NCBI GenBank assembly: GCA_025464025.1
Contig: JAODBP010000213.1
Span: 1 to 48,575 of the forward strand
Direction of reading: 5' to 3'
From: Actinomycetes bacterium
GTDB lineage: Bacteria > Actinomycetota > Acidimicrobiia > Acidimicrobiales > CADCSY01
DNA length: 48,575 nucleotides
A program made the position numbers and the translations under genes. The notes under the pieces were generated by a model that made no database searches, was not told where the DNA came from, and saw only the letters and a list, made by a program, of their open reading frames with translations. Position 1 is the stretch's first letter, and each line of letters begins with the position of its first letter. Of the stretch, positions 7,369 to 15,924 are shown one piece after another.

Positions 7369-7857
7369 GTGCCCACGTGGGAGGACATCGCCCGCAACCA
7401 CGGGCGGTTCCTCTACACGGTGGCGTACCGCCTGACGGGCAACGACGCCGACGCCCAGGACCTCGTGCAAGAGGTCCTGCTCCGAGTGCGCCGTGGCCTC
7501 GAGACCTATCGGCCCGGATCCTTGGAGGGGTGGTTGAGCCGCATCACGACCAACGCCTTCCTCGACGAGGTGCGCCGCCGCCGGCGGCGGCCCACCGTGG
7601 CGCTGCCCGACGACCCCGACCGGGTCCTCATGGGTGCCGAGGACGCCGAGGCGGCGCTGGCTGCGACCACCCTCCCCGACGACGTGCAGGACGCGATCCG
7701 GGCCCTCCCCGACGACTTCCGCGCCGCCGTCGTCATGTGCGACGTGGTCGGCCTCTCCTACGAGGAGATCGCCGCCGAGCTCGGCGTGCCGATCGGCACC
7801 GTCCGCAGCCGCATCCACCGCGGCCGGGCCGCCCTCCGCGGGGTGCTCGTCCGATGA
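7369..7857 (+). CDS. sigE: ECF RNA polymerase sigma factor, SigE-like
   Basis: A 162-residue sigma factor. Region 2: HGRFLYTVAYRLTGNDADAQ and DLVQEVLLRV; region 2.4: EGWLSRITTNAFLDEVRRR. Region 4: LPDDFRAAVVMCDVVGLSYE and the recognition helix GVPIGTVRSRIHRGRAALR. Both regions are close to mycobacterial SigE, which responds to envelope stress. The long N-terminal extension of SigE is absent. The GTG start overlaps an AGGAGG sequence that therefore cannot serve it, while an ECF -10 ends 9 nt upstream; leaderless initiation is the likely explanation. Its stop overlaps the start of the anti-sigma gene (ATGA). Confidence 0.92.
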   Translation: MPTWEDIARNHGRFLYTVAYRLTGNDADAQDLVQEVLLRVRRGLETYRPGSLEGWLSRITTNAFLDEVRRRRRRPTVALPDDPDRVLMGAEDAEAALAATTLPDDVQDAIRALPDDFRAAVVMCDVVGLSYEEIAAELGVPIGTVRSRIHRGRAALRGVLVR

Positions 7858-8738
7858 GCGACGTCCTCAGGCACCCCGAGGATGCCCTGTCGGCGCTGCT
7901 CGACGGCCAGCTCGATGCCGCCGAGTCCGAGGCCGTGCACGCCCACCTCGTCGCCTGCGCCGAGTGCAGCGCCGAGCTGGAGGCGGTGCGAGCCACCCGG
8001 GCCGCCGTCCGCTCGCTCCCGGCCGTCGAGCCCCCGGTCGGGTTCTTCGAGGGGCTCCTGGCCGGCGGTCTCCCCGAGGAGGCGCCCGACGCCGCCGCAC
8101 CGGCGCGGGTCGTGCCGCTGCGATCTCGCAAGGCGGCCCTGGGCAACGCGGCCGCCGCCGTCGCCGCCGGGGTGCTGCTGGTGGTCGGCTTCGGGGGCAA
8201 CCAGGCCACGGCCGTCGCGCCCCAGGTCGCCAGCAACGTGGAGCAGCACGCGGCCAGCGCCTCGGCTGTCTCGCTCGGGGGCAGCAACCCGATCCTGCGC
8301 CGGGACGAGGTGACGCCGACCAGCCTGCCCCACACGGGCATCTCCCGGCCGTACACCGCCCCCAAGGAGCTGGCCGGCTACCGCCTGGTCGACGCCTACC
8401 GGGCATCCCAGGGCGTCCAGCTCCTGTACGAGAAGGGCGCCTACGGCCTGTCGGTCTTCGAGCAGGAGGGCCACCTCGACCGGGAGGAGCTGCCCGAGAA
8501 CGGCACCTGGTTCGAGATCGACGGCCACACGGCCTGGCGGTGGGACGCACCCACGGCCCAGGGGCGGGTCCTCGTGGTGGAGCGGGGCGACCTCGTGGTG
8601 ACGCTGGTCGGCGACGAGTCGGGCGACGTGGTCCAGGCCGCGGCCGAGGCCCTGCCGGGCAAGCCCCAGGTGGCGCTGGAGACGCGACTGCGGCGGGCCT
8701 GCGGGGAGGCCCTCGACATGCTCAGCCCGACGGGCTGA
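7854..8738 (+). CDS. Membrane anti-sigma factor with zinc ZAS domain and RseB-like outer domain
   Basis: A 294-residue protein. The N-terminal zinc anti-sigma domain has His31-x3-Cys35-x2-Cys38 (HLVACAEC). One transmembrane helix follows at about 97-116 (AAAAVAAGVLLVVGFGG). The external C-terminal part (about 160-280: ELAGYRLVDAYRASQGVQLL, GTWFEIDGHTAWRW) resembles the sensor domain of RseB/MucB-type proteins. The ATG overlaps the sigE stop (ATGA), as expected for a cognate, co-translated sigma/anti-sigma pair. Function: it sequesters SigE at the membrane and releases it on stress. The RseB resemblance is from pattern only. Its stop abuts the stop of the convergent whiB gene (TGATCA). Confidence 0.85.
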   Translation: MSDVLRHPEDALSALLDGQLDAAESEAVHAHLVACAECSAELEAVRATRAAVRSLPAVEPPVGFFEGLLAGGLPEEAPDAAAPARVVPLRSRKAALGNAAAAVAAGVLLVVGFGGNQATAVAPQVASNVEQHAASASAVSLGGSNPILRRDEVTPTSLPHTGISRPYTAPKELAGYRLVDAYRASQGVQLLYEKGAYGLSVFEQEGHLDREELPENGTWFEIDGHTAWRWDAPTAQGRVLVVERGDLVVTLVGDESGDVVQAAAEALPGKPQVALETRLRRACGEALDMLSPTG

Positions 8739-8996
8739 TCAGCGGGCGGCAGCCGCTTCCTGGCGGCGGCGCTTCAGGATCCGGCGCCGCTCGCGCTCGG
8801 AGGCACCGCCCCAGACGCCGTGGTCGATGCGCTCGACCAGGGCGTACTCGAGGCACGGCGCCTGGACGGGACAGGTGGCGCAGATGCGCCGGGCCACGTC
8901 GACACCCACGCCGTCGTTCGGGAAGAACGTCGACGGCGGCACCTGGCGGCACAGCCCCTCATCCATCCAGTTCGCGTCCATCGAGCCTCCGGTCAC
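8739..8996 (-). CDS. WhiB-family iron-sulfur regulator (second copy)
   Basis: An 85-residue protein with Cys16, Cys39, Cys42 and Cys48 (CATCPVQAPC), the turn HGVWGGASERERR and a basic tail. The GTG at 8996 lies 8 nt after a sigma-E-like -10 (CGTA); an ATG at 8981 preceded by GGAGG is the alternative and would give 80 residues. The gene is inserted between the anti-sigma gene and htrA and is divergent from htrA; in mycobacteria those two genes are neighbours. It is probably part of the sigma-E response because a GGGAACC-N16-CGTA promoter precedes it. The WhiB subtype is not clear. Confidence 0.88.
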   Translation of the reverse strand: MTGGSMDANWMDEGLCRQVPPSTFFPNDGVGVDVARRICATCPVQAPCLEYALVERIDHGVWGGASERERRRILKRRRQEAAAAR

Positions 8997-9004
8997 TACA
9001 CATC

Positions 9005-9031
9005 TACGGAGCAGACATCGGTTTGGTTCCC
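9005..9031 (-). promoter_or_regulatory. ECF (sigma-E type) promoter of whiB
   Basis: On the minus strand GGGAACC (9031-9025), a 16-nt spacer and CGTA (9008-9005). The spacer length is identical to the sigE and htrA promoters. The final base of the -10 differs from CGTT. It lies back to back with the htrA promoter. Confidence 0.6.
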
Positions 9032-9045
9032 GGTTTCCTGTAGGA

Positions 9046-9072
9046 GGGAACTGTCCGACGCGTTGCTCCGTT
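9046..9072 (+). promoter_or_regulatory. ECF (sigma-E type) promoter of htrA
   Basis: GGGAACT (9046-9052), a 16-nt spacer and CGTT (9069-9072), identical in boxes and spacing to the sigE promoter. It lies about 70 nt before the htrA start. Confidence 0.75.
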
Positions 9073-9142
9073 CAAGTGGAGACGCCGGGGCGACCCGGTT
9101 CGTGACGAGGTTTCTGAGATTTCACCTGAGGAAGGACCCCCC

Positions 9143-10462
9143 ATGGAGGAGCAGCAGGGCACCGACGCCGGGTCGCCGTGGGCCCGCCCGCCCGCCGCCG
9201 AGCCCACCCGTCCGCTGTGGCTCGACCCGCCCACGACCCCGCCCCTGGCCGAATCGCCGGCCGGGCCGCCGCCCCCGCCCCCGAGCCCGCCGAACCCGTT
9301 CCCGGCCTCCTCGCTGCCGCCCCAGCCGCCCCAGGCGCCCAAGGTCCGCAAGGCGGCTGCCGGCTGGCTGAAGCCGGCCATCGCCGGCGGCATCGTCGGC
9401 GCCATCGTGGCGGCCGGCGTCGCCGGTGGGATCGTCGCCGCCACCGACGACGGCTCCACGACCACGACGGTGCCCGCCGCCCTGACCCGGTCCAGCAGCA
9501 AGCTGGCCGGCGAGCACCTCGACGTGGCCGGCGTGCTCCAGAAGGTGCAGCACGGCGTCGTCTCCATCGACGTGAAGGGCACCAGCAACGGCGTGCAGGC
9601 GTTCGAGGCGGCCGGCACCGGCATGATCATCGACTCGGCCGGGCTCATCCTCACCAACTCCCACGTGGTCGAGGGGGCCAACACCATCCAGGTCACCCTC
9701 TACGACGGGACCAAGCTCGACGCCGACCTCGTCGGCCGCTCGTCGGCCAACGACGTGGCGCTGATCCAGGCCCGGAGCGCCTCTGGCCTCGAGCCGGTGA
9801 AGTTCGGCAGCTCGAGCGCGCTCCAGGTCGGCGACGACGTGGTCGCCGTGGGCAACGCCCTCAACCTCGGCTCCACGCCGACGGTCACGACCGGCATCGT
9901 CTCCGCCCTCGGCCGCGACATCTCGGCCGACAACGGCGAGAGCCTCACCGACCTGATCCAGACCGACGCCGCCATCAACCACGGCAACTCCGGCGGCCCG
10001 CTGGTGAACGCCTCGGGTGAGGTCATCGGCATCAACACCGCGGTGGCGGCCGACGGCCAGAACATCGGCTTCGCCATCTCGATCGATGCCGTGCAGCCCC
10101 TGATCGAGAAGCTCCGCAACGGCGGTGGCGACGTCAAGGCGGGTGCCTTCCTCGGCGTGCGGACCAGCAACCTCGACGACGTCGTGCCCCAGGTCAAGGA
10201 GCGGCTCGGCATCACGACCGACAAGGGCGCCTTCATCACCAGCGTGGTGCCGGGGAGCGGCGCCGACGGGGCCGGCCTCCAGCCCGGAGACGTGATCACC
10301 GAGGTCGACGGTCGCTCGGTGACCACGAACACCGACGTGGGCGGGATCATCCAGTCGCACAAGGCGGGCGACCGGGTCGAGATCCGCTACCAGCGCGACG
10401 GTGAGACGAAGACGACCCAGGCCACGCTCGGCTCGCAGGAGGTCCAGCAGGCCGGCGGGTAG
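9143..10462 (+). CDS. htrA: HtrA/DegP-type membrane serine protease with PDZ domain
   Basis: A 439-residue protein. Residues 1-70 are proline-rich and cytoplasmic; a transmembrane helix spans about 77-100 (AIAGGIVGAIVAAGVAGGIV). The trypsin-like domain has the triad His174 (LTNSHVV), Asp204 (NDVALI) and Ser283 (GNSGGPL). A C-terminal PDZ domain (about 335-425) contains GAFITSVVPGSGADGAGLQP. HtrA proteases degrade or refold damaged envelope proteins. The ATG has GAGGAAGG 7 nt upstream. A sigma-E promoter and the neighbouring sigE/anti-sigma pair place it in the envelope stress response, as in mycobacteria. Confidence 0.93.
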   Translation: MEEQQGTDAGSPWARPPAAEPTRPLWLDPPTTPPLAESPAGPPPPPPSPPNPFPASSLPPQPPQAPKVRKAAAGWLKPAIAGGIVGAIVAAGVAGGIVAATDDGSTTTTVPAALTRSSSKLAGEHLDVAGVLQKVQHGVVSIDVKGTSNGVQAFEAAGTGMIIDSAGLILTNSHVVEGANTIQVTLYDGTKLDADLVGRSSANDVALIQARSASGLEPVKFGSSSALQVGDDVVAVGNALNLGSTPTVTTGIVSALGRDISADNGESLTDLIQTDAAINHGNSGGPLVNASGEVIGINTAVAADGQNIGFAISIDAVQPLIEKLRNGGGDVKAGAFLGVRTSNLDDVVPQVKERLGITTDKGAFITSVVPGSGADGAGLQPGDVITEVDGRSVTTNTDVGGIIQSHKAGDRVEIRYQRDGETKTTQATLGSQEVQQAGG

Positions 10463-10474
10463 GCTGTTCCGCCT

Positions 10475-10774
10475 ATGTCGCAGCAGACCGAGGAGCTCGA
10501 GCAGCAGCCGCCCCAGGGCCACGTCCGCGTGGTGTACCTGGGCCCGGTCGCGCCGCACTGGGAGGTCCAGTCGGACTTCGGCGACCCCAAGGTCATCGAC
10601 GAGTTCCGCCAGCGGGTCGCCGCCCGGCTGGTGCTGCTGCCCCCGCACGACCCCCAGTTCCGCCGCAACCGAGAGCGGGTCGCCCGCGACGCCGAGCGGG
10701 AGAACCTGGTGCTGGAGTGGGACCTCGGCCTGCCCGACGAGCAGGCCCCGCCCGACCCGGCCTACCGCTCGTAG
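10475..10774 (+). CDS. Conserved hypothetical protein
   Basis: A 99-residue acidic protein starting MSQQTEELEQQPPQGHVRVV, with a central GDPKVIDEFRQRV and a C-terminal LVLEWDLGLPDE. It has no signal peptide, membrane segment or recognised motif. A TAGGCT sequence 9 nt before the ATG, overlapping the htrA stop, may be a -10 box. It lies 12 bp after htrA and 19 bp before the ROK kinase, so it could be co-transcribed with either. The function is unknown. Confidence 0.6.
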   Translation: MSQQTEELEQQPPQGHVRVVYLGPVAPHWEVQSDFGDPKVIDEFRQRVAARLVLLPPHDPQFRRNRERVARDAERENLVLEWDLGLPDEQAPPDPAYRS

Positions 10775-10780
10775 TTGCCG

Positions 10781-10786
10781 TAGCGT
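10781..10786 (+). promoter_or_regulatory. -10 box TAGCGT of the ROK kinase gene
   Basis: TAGCGT lies 7 nt before the ATG at 10794. No Shine-Dalgarno sequence is visible; leaderless-type start. Confidence 0.45.
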
Positions 10787-10793
10787 GCCGCCG

Positions 10794-11723
10794 ATGGCGG
10801 CGATCGGCATCGACCTGGGTGGCACCAAGCTCCAGGGCGTGCGGCTGCACGGTCACGACGTCGAGCAGGACGCCAGGGTCTCCACGCCCGACGCGGGGGT
10901 CGACGCCGTCGTCGCCGCCATCGCCGGGCTGGTCGACGAGCTCGGCGGCCTGCCCAAGTCGGGCACGATCGGCATCGGCGTGCCCGGCGCCGTCGACACC
11001 GATGCCGGCGAGGTGCGGCGGGCGCCCAACCTGGTCGGCTTCGACGAGCGGGTGCCGCTGGCCAAGCTGGTGGCCGAGGCCACCGGGGCGGACCGGGTCG
11101 TGCTCGACAACGACGTCAACGTCGCCACCCTGGCCGAGCACCGCCTCGGTGCGGCGAAGGGCGCGGACGACGTGCTCGCCGTGTTCGTGGGCACCGGGGT
11201 CGGCGGCGGGATGATCTTCGACGGCGAGCTCCGCCGCGGCGTCACGGGCGCCGCCGGCGAGATCGGCCACATCGTCGTCGCGGTCGAGCTGGGCCGTCGC
11301 TGCGGCTGCGGGCTGGCCGGCCACGTCGAGGCCTACGCCGGCCGGGCGTCGATCGAGCGGGAGGCCCGCCGCCGCCACGCCGAGGGCGAGGCGACCGTGC
11401 TCGTCGAGCTGGCCGGGGAGGGTCGGATGCGCTCGAGCGTGCTGGCCAAGGCGTTGGACCTGGGCGACACCATGGCCATCGAGCTGCTCGACGAGGCCGT
11501 GCGGGCGCTGGGCGCGGGCATCGCGTCGGCCGTGACGCTGCTCGACCTCCCGCTCGTGGTCGTGGGCGGGGGCGTGGCCGACAAGCTCGGCCCGGCGTTC
11601 GTGGGCCGCATCGAGGAGGCCGTGCGCTCCCGCCTCTTCCTGCCGTCGTCGCCGGTGCGGGTCGTGCCGGCGGCCCTGGGCGACCTCGGTGGGGCCATCG
11701 GCGCCGCCCTCCTCACGGGCTGA
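10794..11723 (+). CDS. ROK-family sugar kinase (probable glucokinase)
   Basis: A 309-residue protein opening with the ATP phosphate-binding motif IGIDLGGTK. The acceptor-site NLVGFDERVPL and the catalytic Asp in LDNDVNVATLAEHR follow, then GTGVGGG and GAAGEIGH. The ROK zinc signature has Cys170 and Cys172 (RRCGCGLAGHVEAYAG). The C-terminal VVVGGGVAD closes the ATPase fold. The zinc motif favours an ATP-type ROK glucokinase over polyphosphate glucokinase, though specificity cannot be read from sequence. The ATG is chosen over a GTG at 10785 because ROK proteins normally begin directly at this motif, and a TAGCGT box lies 7 nt upstream. Confidence 0.87.
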   Translation: MAAIGIDLGGTKLQGVRLHGHDVEQDARVSTPDAGVDAVVAAIAGLVDELGGLPKSGTIGIGVPGAVDTDAGEVRRAPNLVGFDERVPLAKLVAEATGADRVVLDNDVNVATLAEHRLGAAKGADDVLAVFVGTGVGGGMIFDGELRRGVTGAAGEIGHIVVAVELGRRCGCGLAGHVEAYAGRASIEREARRRHAEGEATVLVELAGEGRMRSSVLAKALDLGDTMAIELLDEAVRALGAGIASAVTLLDLPLVVVGGGVADKLGPAFVGRIEEAVRSRLFLPSSPVRVVPAALGDLGGAIGAALLTG

Positions 11724-11751
11724 TCCTCTCCGGCTGAGCCCAGGCGCGACG

Positions 11752-11775
11752 GTGCCCGCCCCAGGGGGCGGGCAC
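11752..11775. terminator. Perfect GC hairpin between convergent ROK kinase and pstS1
   Basis: Arms GTGCCCGCCCC and GGGGCGGGCAC (11 bp, perfect) with a 2-nt loop, in the only sizeable gap between two closely spaced converging genes. No T-run follows on either side. It may be a bidirectional terminator or 3' end stabiliser. Confidence 0.6.
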
Positions 11776-11807
11776 ACGATCGCTTCCGGGGGGGGAAGGT
11801 GGGGGAC

Positions 11808-12863
11808 CTACTTCTTGGTGACCTTCGCCATCTGGGCCTTGGCCGCGGCGATGATCGGGGCCGGCAGCGGCACGTAGCTGAGCTTCTTGGCCTTCTTCTG
11901 GCCGTCGCCCAGGATGTAGCTGACGAACGCCTTGAGGTTGTCGAGCTTCTTGGCGTCCATGCGCATCGGGATGAGCAGGTAGGTGACGGCCGAGATCGGG
12001 TAGGCGGCGGGATCCGTCGTCCTGAACGCGATCGTCACGGTGCCGTCGGCGTTGACCTTCGAGGCGCCGATGGTCTTGGCCGCGCTGTCCTCGTCGGCGT
12101 ACTGGAACTTGCCGGAGGCGTTCTTGACCTGGGCCATGGCCAGGCCGCGCTCCTTGATGAAGGAGAGCTCGGTGTAGGTGATGCCACCGTTGGCCGCGGC
12201 GACGGCGTTGGCCACGCCGTCGGAGCCGGCCTTGCCGATCTGGCCGTTGTTCGTCGGGAACTGCTGGTTCTCACCGCTGGTCCAGGTGTCGGTCGCGGCG
12301 GCCAGGTAGGCGGTGAAGTTGCCCGAGGTGCCCGACTTGTCGGAGCGCACGATCGTCTGCACCGGGGTGTGCGGGAAGTCGATGCCGGGGTTGTCGTCGG
12401 TGATGACCTTGTCGTCCCAGTAGGCGACCTTGCCGGCGAAGATCAGGCCGATGTCGTCGCCGGTGAGCTTGATGCCACCGGGCACGCCCTTGACCTTGTA
12501 GGTGATGCCGATGGCGCCGGCGGTCTCCGGCACGTAGGCGACGCCCTTGTACTTGATCTTGTAGCCGGCGATCTCCTGGGGGCTGGCCAGCACGTCGGTG
12601 CCGGCGAAGTCCACGGTGCCGTTGGTGAGCTGGGTGCGACCGGCACCCGAGCCGACGCCGGTGTAGGCGATGGTGACGCCGGTCGACTTCTTGAAGTCGG
12701 CCTTCCACTGCTCGATGATGTTGAGCGGGAACGTGGCGCCGGCACCCGTGACGGTGACGCCGGTGTTGACCTGCTGGGCGGTGAGCCCGTGCACCGTGGT
12801 CTGGCTCGCGGCGAGCAGTGAACCCGCCAGCACCAGCCCGGCTGCGATCTTCCTACGAAGCAC
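11808..12863 (-). CDS. pstS: Phosphate-binding protein PstS1 (secreted, no lipobox)
   Basis: A 351-residue periplasmic-binding protein. A Sec signal peptide (RRKIAAGLVLAGSLLAASQ) lacks the lipobox cysteine, so the protein is probably released or held otherwise. The PstS phosphate-binding segments are present: TGAGATFPLNIIEQWKADF, TGVGSGAGRTQL, VDFAGTDV and IVRSDKSGTSGNFT. The GTG start at 12863 is chosen for its AGGGAG about 8 nt upstream and the position of the signal peptide; a longer frame to 12998 would swallow the promoter. It is last in the minus-strand pst cluster but has its own Pho-type promoter. Confidence 0.92.
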   Translation of the reverse strand: MLRRKIAAGLVLAGSLLAASQTTVHGLTAQQVNTGVTVTGAGATFPLNIIEQWKADFKKSTGVTIAYTGVGSGAGRTQLTNGTVDFAGTDVLASPQEIAGYKIKYKGVAYVPETAGAIGITYKVKGVPGGIKLTGDDIGLIFAGKVAYWDDKVITDDNPGIDFPHTPVQTIVRSDKSGTSGNFTAYLAAATDTWTSGENQQFPTNNGQIGKAGSDGVANAVAAANGGITYTELSFIKERGLAMAQVKNASGKFQYADEDSAAKTIGASKVNADGTVTIAFRTTDPAAYPISAVTYLLIPMRMDAKKLDNLKAFVSYILGDGQKKAKKLSYVPLPAPIIAAAKAQMAKVTKK

Positions 12864-12888
12864 GAATGTCTCCCTTTTGGGACAAAAC

Positions 12889-12907
12889 CGTTCGGTCCGT
12901 CCGAACG
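12889..12907. promoter_or_regulatory. Hairpin at the predicted 5' end of pstS1 mRNA
   Basis: Arms CGTTCGG and CCGAACG (7 bp, perfect) around 5 nt. It begins about 5 nt after the TACCGT -10 box (12918-12913), so it would form the extreme 5' end of the transcript. It could be an mRNA-stabilising stem or an operator. Confidence 0.5.
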
Positions 12908-12912
12908 AGGTC

Positions 12913-12967
12913 ACGGTAAGCAGCGAGGGGAAACACGAAAGGGGGGCCGAGCGACGCCCAGGTGAAC
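12913..12967 (-). promoter_or_regulatory. PhoP/RegX3-type promoter of pstS1
   Basis: On the minus strand GTTCACC (12967-12961) is followed at 11-bp steps by CGTCGCT, CCCCCTT and GTTTCCC (12934-12928). Nine nt later comes the -10 box TACCGT (12918-12913). GTTCACC units at 11-bp spacing are the actinobacterial PHO box (established for Streptomyces PhoP). The middle two units are degenerate. Confidence 0.65.
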
Positions 12968-13022
12968 GACCGCCGAAACGTGGCTCACCTCTCGACATTT
13001 CGGGCAGGCGGACCTGCCGGGC

Positions 13023-13856
13023 TCAGCCGAAGCGACCCTGGATGTAGTCCTCGGTCCGGGGGTCGTTGGGCGTCGAGAACAGCTCGGCGGTCGGGCCGCA
13101 CTCGACGATGCCGCCGGGGCGGTCGTGGTCGCCGAGGAAGAACGCGGTCACGTCGGAGACGCGGGCGGCCTGGTGCATGTTGTGGGTGACGATCACGATC
13201 GTCACCTCGGTGCCGATCTCGCGGATGGTCTCCTCGATGCGGCGCGTCGAGCTGGGGTCGAGCGCCGAGCACGGCTCGTCCATGAGCAGCACGCGGGGCT
13301 CGACGGCGAGCGCCCGGGCGATGCAGAGGCGCTGCTGCTGGCCGCCGGAGAGGGCGCCGCCCGGCTTCTCGAGCCGGTCCTTGACCTCCGTCCAGAGCCC
13401 GGCCCGGGTGAGGCAGCGCTCGACCAGGTCGTCGTGGTCGGTGCGGCGCAGCCCGGCCAGCTTCAGCCCGGACAGCACGTTCTCCCGGATGCTCATGGTG
13501 GGGAACGGGTTCGGCTTCTGGAAGACCATGCCGACGTGGAGGCGCGTCGTCGAAGGGCGGATGCCGCGGCCGTACACGTCGACGCCGTCGAGCAGCACCT
13601 CGCCGGCCAGGCTGGCGCCGGGCACGAGCTCGTGCATGCGGTTGAGGACCCGGAGGAACGTGGACTTGCCGCAGCCGGACGGGCCGATGATGGCCGTCAC
13701 GGTGTTGGCGGGCATCGAGAGGTCGATGCCCTCGAGGATCTGGTGGTCGCCGAACCAGGCGCTGACCTGACGGGCCTCGAGCGTCGGGACCAGCGCCGGG
13801 CCGGTGATCTCCGGTGCGGCCTGGATCGTGGTGTCGAGGGCGACGGGCGTGTCCAT
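13023..13856 (-). CDS. pstB: Phosphate ABC transporter ATPase PstB1
   Basis: A 277-residue ABC ATPase with Walker [11 protein letters not shown]-loop [10 protein letters not shown], signature [15 protein letters not shown], Walker [14 protein letters not shown] and switch histidine in [12 protein letters not shown]. The [10 protein letters not shown] and [11 protein letters not shown] segments are typical of PstB. It powers high-affinity phosphate import through PstC/PstA. The ATG overlaps the pstA1 stop by one base (TGATG). An N-terminal extension of about 25 residues is less conserved. Confidence 0.95.
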   Translation of the reverse strand: MDTPVALDTTIQAAPEITGPALVPTLEARQVSAWFGDHQILEGIDLSMPANTVTAIIGPSGCGKSTFLRVLNRMHELVPGASLAGEVLLDGVDVYGRGIRPSTTRLHVGMVFQKPNPFPTMSIRENVLSGLKLAGLRRTDHDDLVERCLTRAGLWTEVKDRLEKPGGALSGGQQQRLCIARALAVEPRVLLMDEPCSALDPSSTRRIEETIREIGTEVTIVIVTHNMHQAARVSDVTAFFLGDHDRPGGIVECGPTAELFSTPNDPRTEDYIQGRFG

Positions 13857-14929
13857 CAGTGGGCCTTCCGGGTGGTGGCCACGAGGCGGGCCAGGGTGAA
13901 CAGGATCAGCACGAGGCCGATGAGGACGAGGGCCGCGGCCCAGCCCCGCTCGATCTCGGAGGGCAGGGCGTTGCGGACCCGCTGGAACGCGAACAGGGAG
14001 AGCGACGACTGGGCGCCCTTGGTCGGGTTGGCGTTCATGGCGTCGTTGCCGAAGGCGGTCATGAGGAGCGGGGCGGTCTCGCCGGCGACCCGAGCGACGC
14101 CGAGGATGGCGGCGGTGATGAGGCCGCTCAGCGCCGTGGGCAGGACGATCCGGGTGACCGATCGCCAGTGGGGCGAGCCGAGGGCGAGGGCCGACTCCCG
14201 GAGGCCGCCCGGCACCAGGATCAGCATCTCCTCGGCGGTCCGGGCCACGGTCGGGAGCATCAGCACGGCCAGGGCCATGGCCGCGGCCAGGCCGGAGAAG
14301 CCCTTGTCGAGCTGGACGACCCACACGGTGTAGATGAAGAGGCCGGCGACGATCGACGGGATGCCGCTCATCGAGTCGACGAAGAAGCGGATGAACGGCG
14401 CTGCCTTGCCCCGGAGCTCGCTGAGGTAGACGGCCGTGAGGATGCCGAGCGGCGTGCTGATGAGGGCGGCCAGGCCGACCTGCTCGAGCGTGCCGACGAT
14501 GGCGTGGGACGCGCCGCCGTCGGTGGCGGGGTCGAGCGGCCCGACCGACTCGAGCGTCTTGGTGAAGAAGCCGCGGTGGAGGCCGGGCACGCCGCGGTCG
14601 ATGACGTACCAGAGGATGAGGGCCAGTGCGGCGAGGGCGAGGGCCCCGCACGAGCCGACGATCACGGAGGCCACCCGGTCGGCGGCGATGACGCCGCCCA
14701 GGCGCCGTCGGGAGTCGATCGTGACCAGCACCAGGAACAGGGCGTAGGCCACGACGACGAAGCCGAACGGGCCCGAGAGCGGCGTCAGCAGGAAGGCGGC
14801 GGCGGTGACCACGAGGGCGAGGGCCAGGGTCAGCACGGTGGCGCGGACGTCTTCGACGGTGAGGCCGCCGGGACGCCGACGGACCGGGACCGGGCGGGGC
14901 GCGACCGGCGGGGCGGCGGTGGCGGTCAC
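13856..14929 (-). CDS. pstA: Phosphate ABC transporter permease PstA1
   Basis: A 357-residue membrane protein, larger than usual because it carries two extra N-terminal hydrophobic helices ([18 protein letters not shown] and [15 protein letters not shown]) before the six-helix permease core. The EAA-type loop is [32 protein letters not shown] is a PstA signature. The GTG start overlaps the pstC1 stop (GTGA), so pstC1 and pstA1 are translationally coupled. It forms the membrane channel with PstC1. Confidence 0.93.
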   Translation of the reverse strand: MTATAAPPVAPRPVPVRRRPGGLTVEDVRATVLTLALALVVTAAAFLLTPLSGPFGFVVVAYALFLVLVTIDSRRRLGGVIAADRVASVIVGSCGALALAALALILWYVIDRGVPGLHRGFFTKTLESVGPLDPATDGGASHAIVGTLEQVGLAALISTPLGILTAVYLSELRGKAAPFIRFFVDSMSGIPSIVAGLFIYTVWVVQLDKGFSGLAAAMALAVLMLPTVARTAEEMLILVPGGLRESALALGSPHWRSVTRIVLPTALSGLITAAILGVARVAGETAPLLMTAFGNDAMNANPTKGAQSSLSLFAFQRVRNALPSEIERGWAAALVLIGLVLILFTLARLVATTRKAH

Positions 14930-15912
14930 AGGACCACCTGACGGCTCGGGGCGCTCTTGCGGACGACGAAGCGGGCGACCATGTTCACGCCCAGGGTCAG
15001 GACGAACAGGGTGAGGCCGGCGGCGACCAGCGCGTGCCGTCCGGCATCCCCGGACTCGCCGAAGTTGTTGGCGATGAGGCCGGCGATCGAGCCACCACCG
15101 GGCTCGAGGATGTGGGGCGTGATGTCGTAGTTGAACGACAGGATCAGGGCGATGGCGATCGTCTCGCCCATGGCCCGGCCGAGGCCGAGCATCGACGCGC
15201 CGACGATGCCGCTGCGGCCGTAGGGCAGCAGGACCCGCCGGATCATCCCCCAGCGGCTGCCGCCGAGGGCGAGGGCCGCCTCGCACGTGGCGCGGGGCGC
15301 CTGCGAGATCACCTCTCGGGTGACCGAGGTGATGATCGGCACGATCATCAGGGTCACGACCAGGCCGCACACGAACATCGAGGAGCCGAACACCGCCCGC
15401 GACGTGTGGAAGATCGGGATGAAGCCGAGGTGCTCGCTCAGCCACAGCGTGGTGCCGTCGAGCTTGGGCGAGAGGTACATGACGCCCCACATGCCGAAGA
15501 TGAGGCTGGGGATGGCGGCCAGCAGGTCGATCAGCGTGGTCAGCGCCCGGCGGGCCTTCGCCGGCGCGTACTCGTTGATGAACAGCGCGGTGCCGATCGA
15601 CACCGGCATCGCCACCACGAGGGCGATCAGGGCGATGATCACGGTGCCGGCCACGAGGGCGGCGATGCCGAAGTGCCCGGTGCCGTCGGGGTCCCACTCG
15701 AAGACGGTGAAGAACGACCCGCCGGCGTCGTGGAGCGCCGGCCAGGCCTGGATGCCGAGGAACAGGGCGATGAGGCCGAGCAGCAGCAGGACGCTCCACG
15801 CCGCGGCCGTGACGACGGACCGGAAGACCCGGTCGCCGGTGGTCGGGGTGTCGTGGAGGTCGCGCCGCTCGCTCGGTCGGTCGACGGGGGCGTCGGCCAG
15901 TGCGGTGACCAT
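14926..15912 (-). CDS. pstC: Phosphate ABC transporter permease PstC1
   Basis: A 328-residue inner-membrane permease with six predicted helices, the segment [37 protein letters not shown] loop [20 protein letters not shown] and [14 protein letters not shown]. The ATG at 15912 is chosen because the -10 box TACCGC (15936-15931) places the mRNA start between it and a GTG at 15927; using the GTG adds five residues. It is the first gene of the minus-strand pstCAB operon, preceded by a six-unit Pho array. Confidence 0.93.
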   Translation of the reverse strand: MVTALADAPVDRPSERRDLHDTPTTGDRVFRSVVTAAAWSVLLLLGLIALFLGIQAWPALHDAGGSFFTVFEWDPDGTGHFGIAALVAGTVIIALIALVVAMPVSIGTALFINEYAPAKARRALTTLIDLLAAIPSLIFGMWGVMYLSPKLDGTTLWLSEHLGFIPIFHTSRAVFGSSMFVCGLVVTLMIVPIITSVTREVISQAPRATCEAALALGGSRWGMIRRVLLPYGRSGIVGASMLGLGRAMGETIAIALILSFNYDITPHILEPGGGSIAGLIANNFGESGDAGRHALVAAGLTLFVLTLGVNMVARFVVRKSAPSRQVVL

Positions 15913-15924
15913 GGCCGCGAGGAT

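Noticed and set aside
7364..7369. AGGAGG as ribosome binding site for the sigma factor
   Set aside because: It overlaps the GTG start at 7369 and no in-frame start lies at a suitable distance downstream; the ECF promoter 9 nt upstream makes leaderless initiation more likely.
10794..11723. Polyphosphate glucokinase for the ROK protein, tempting because of the nearby ppk
   Set aside because: The ROK zinc motif CGCG and GAAGEIGH point to the ATP-type glucokinase group; nothing visible shows polyphosphate use.
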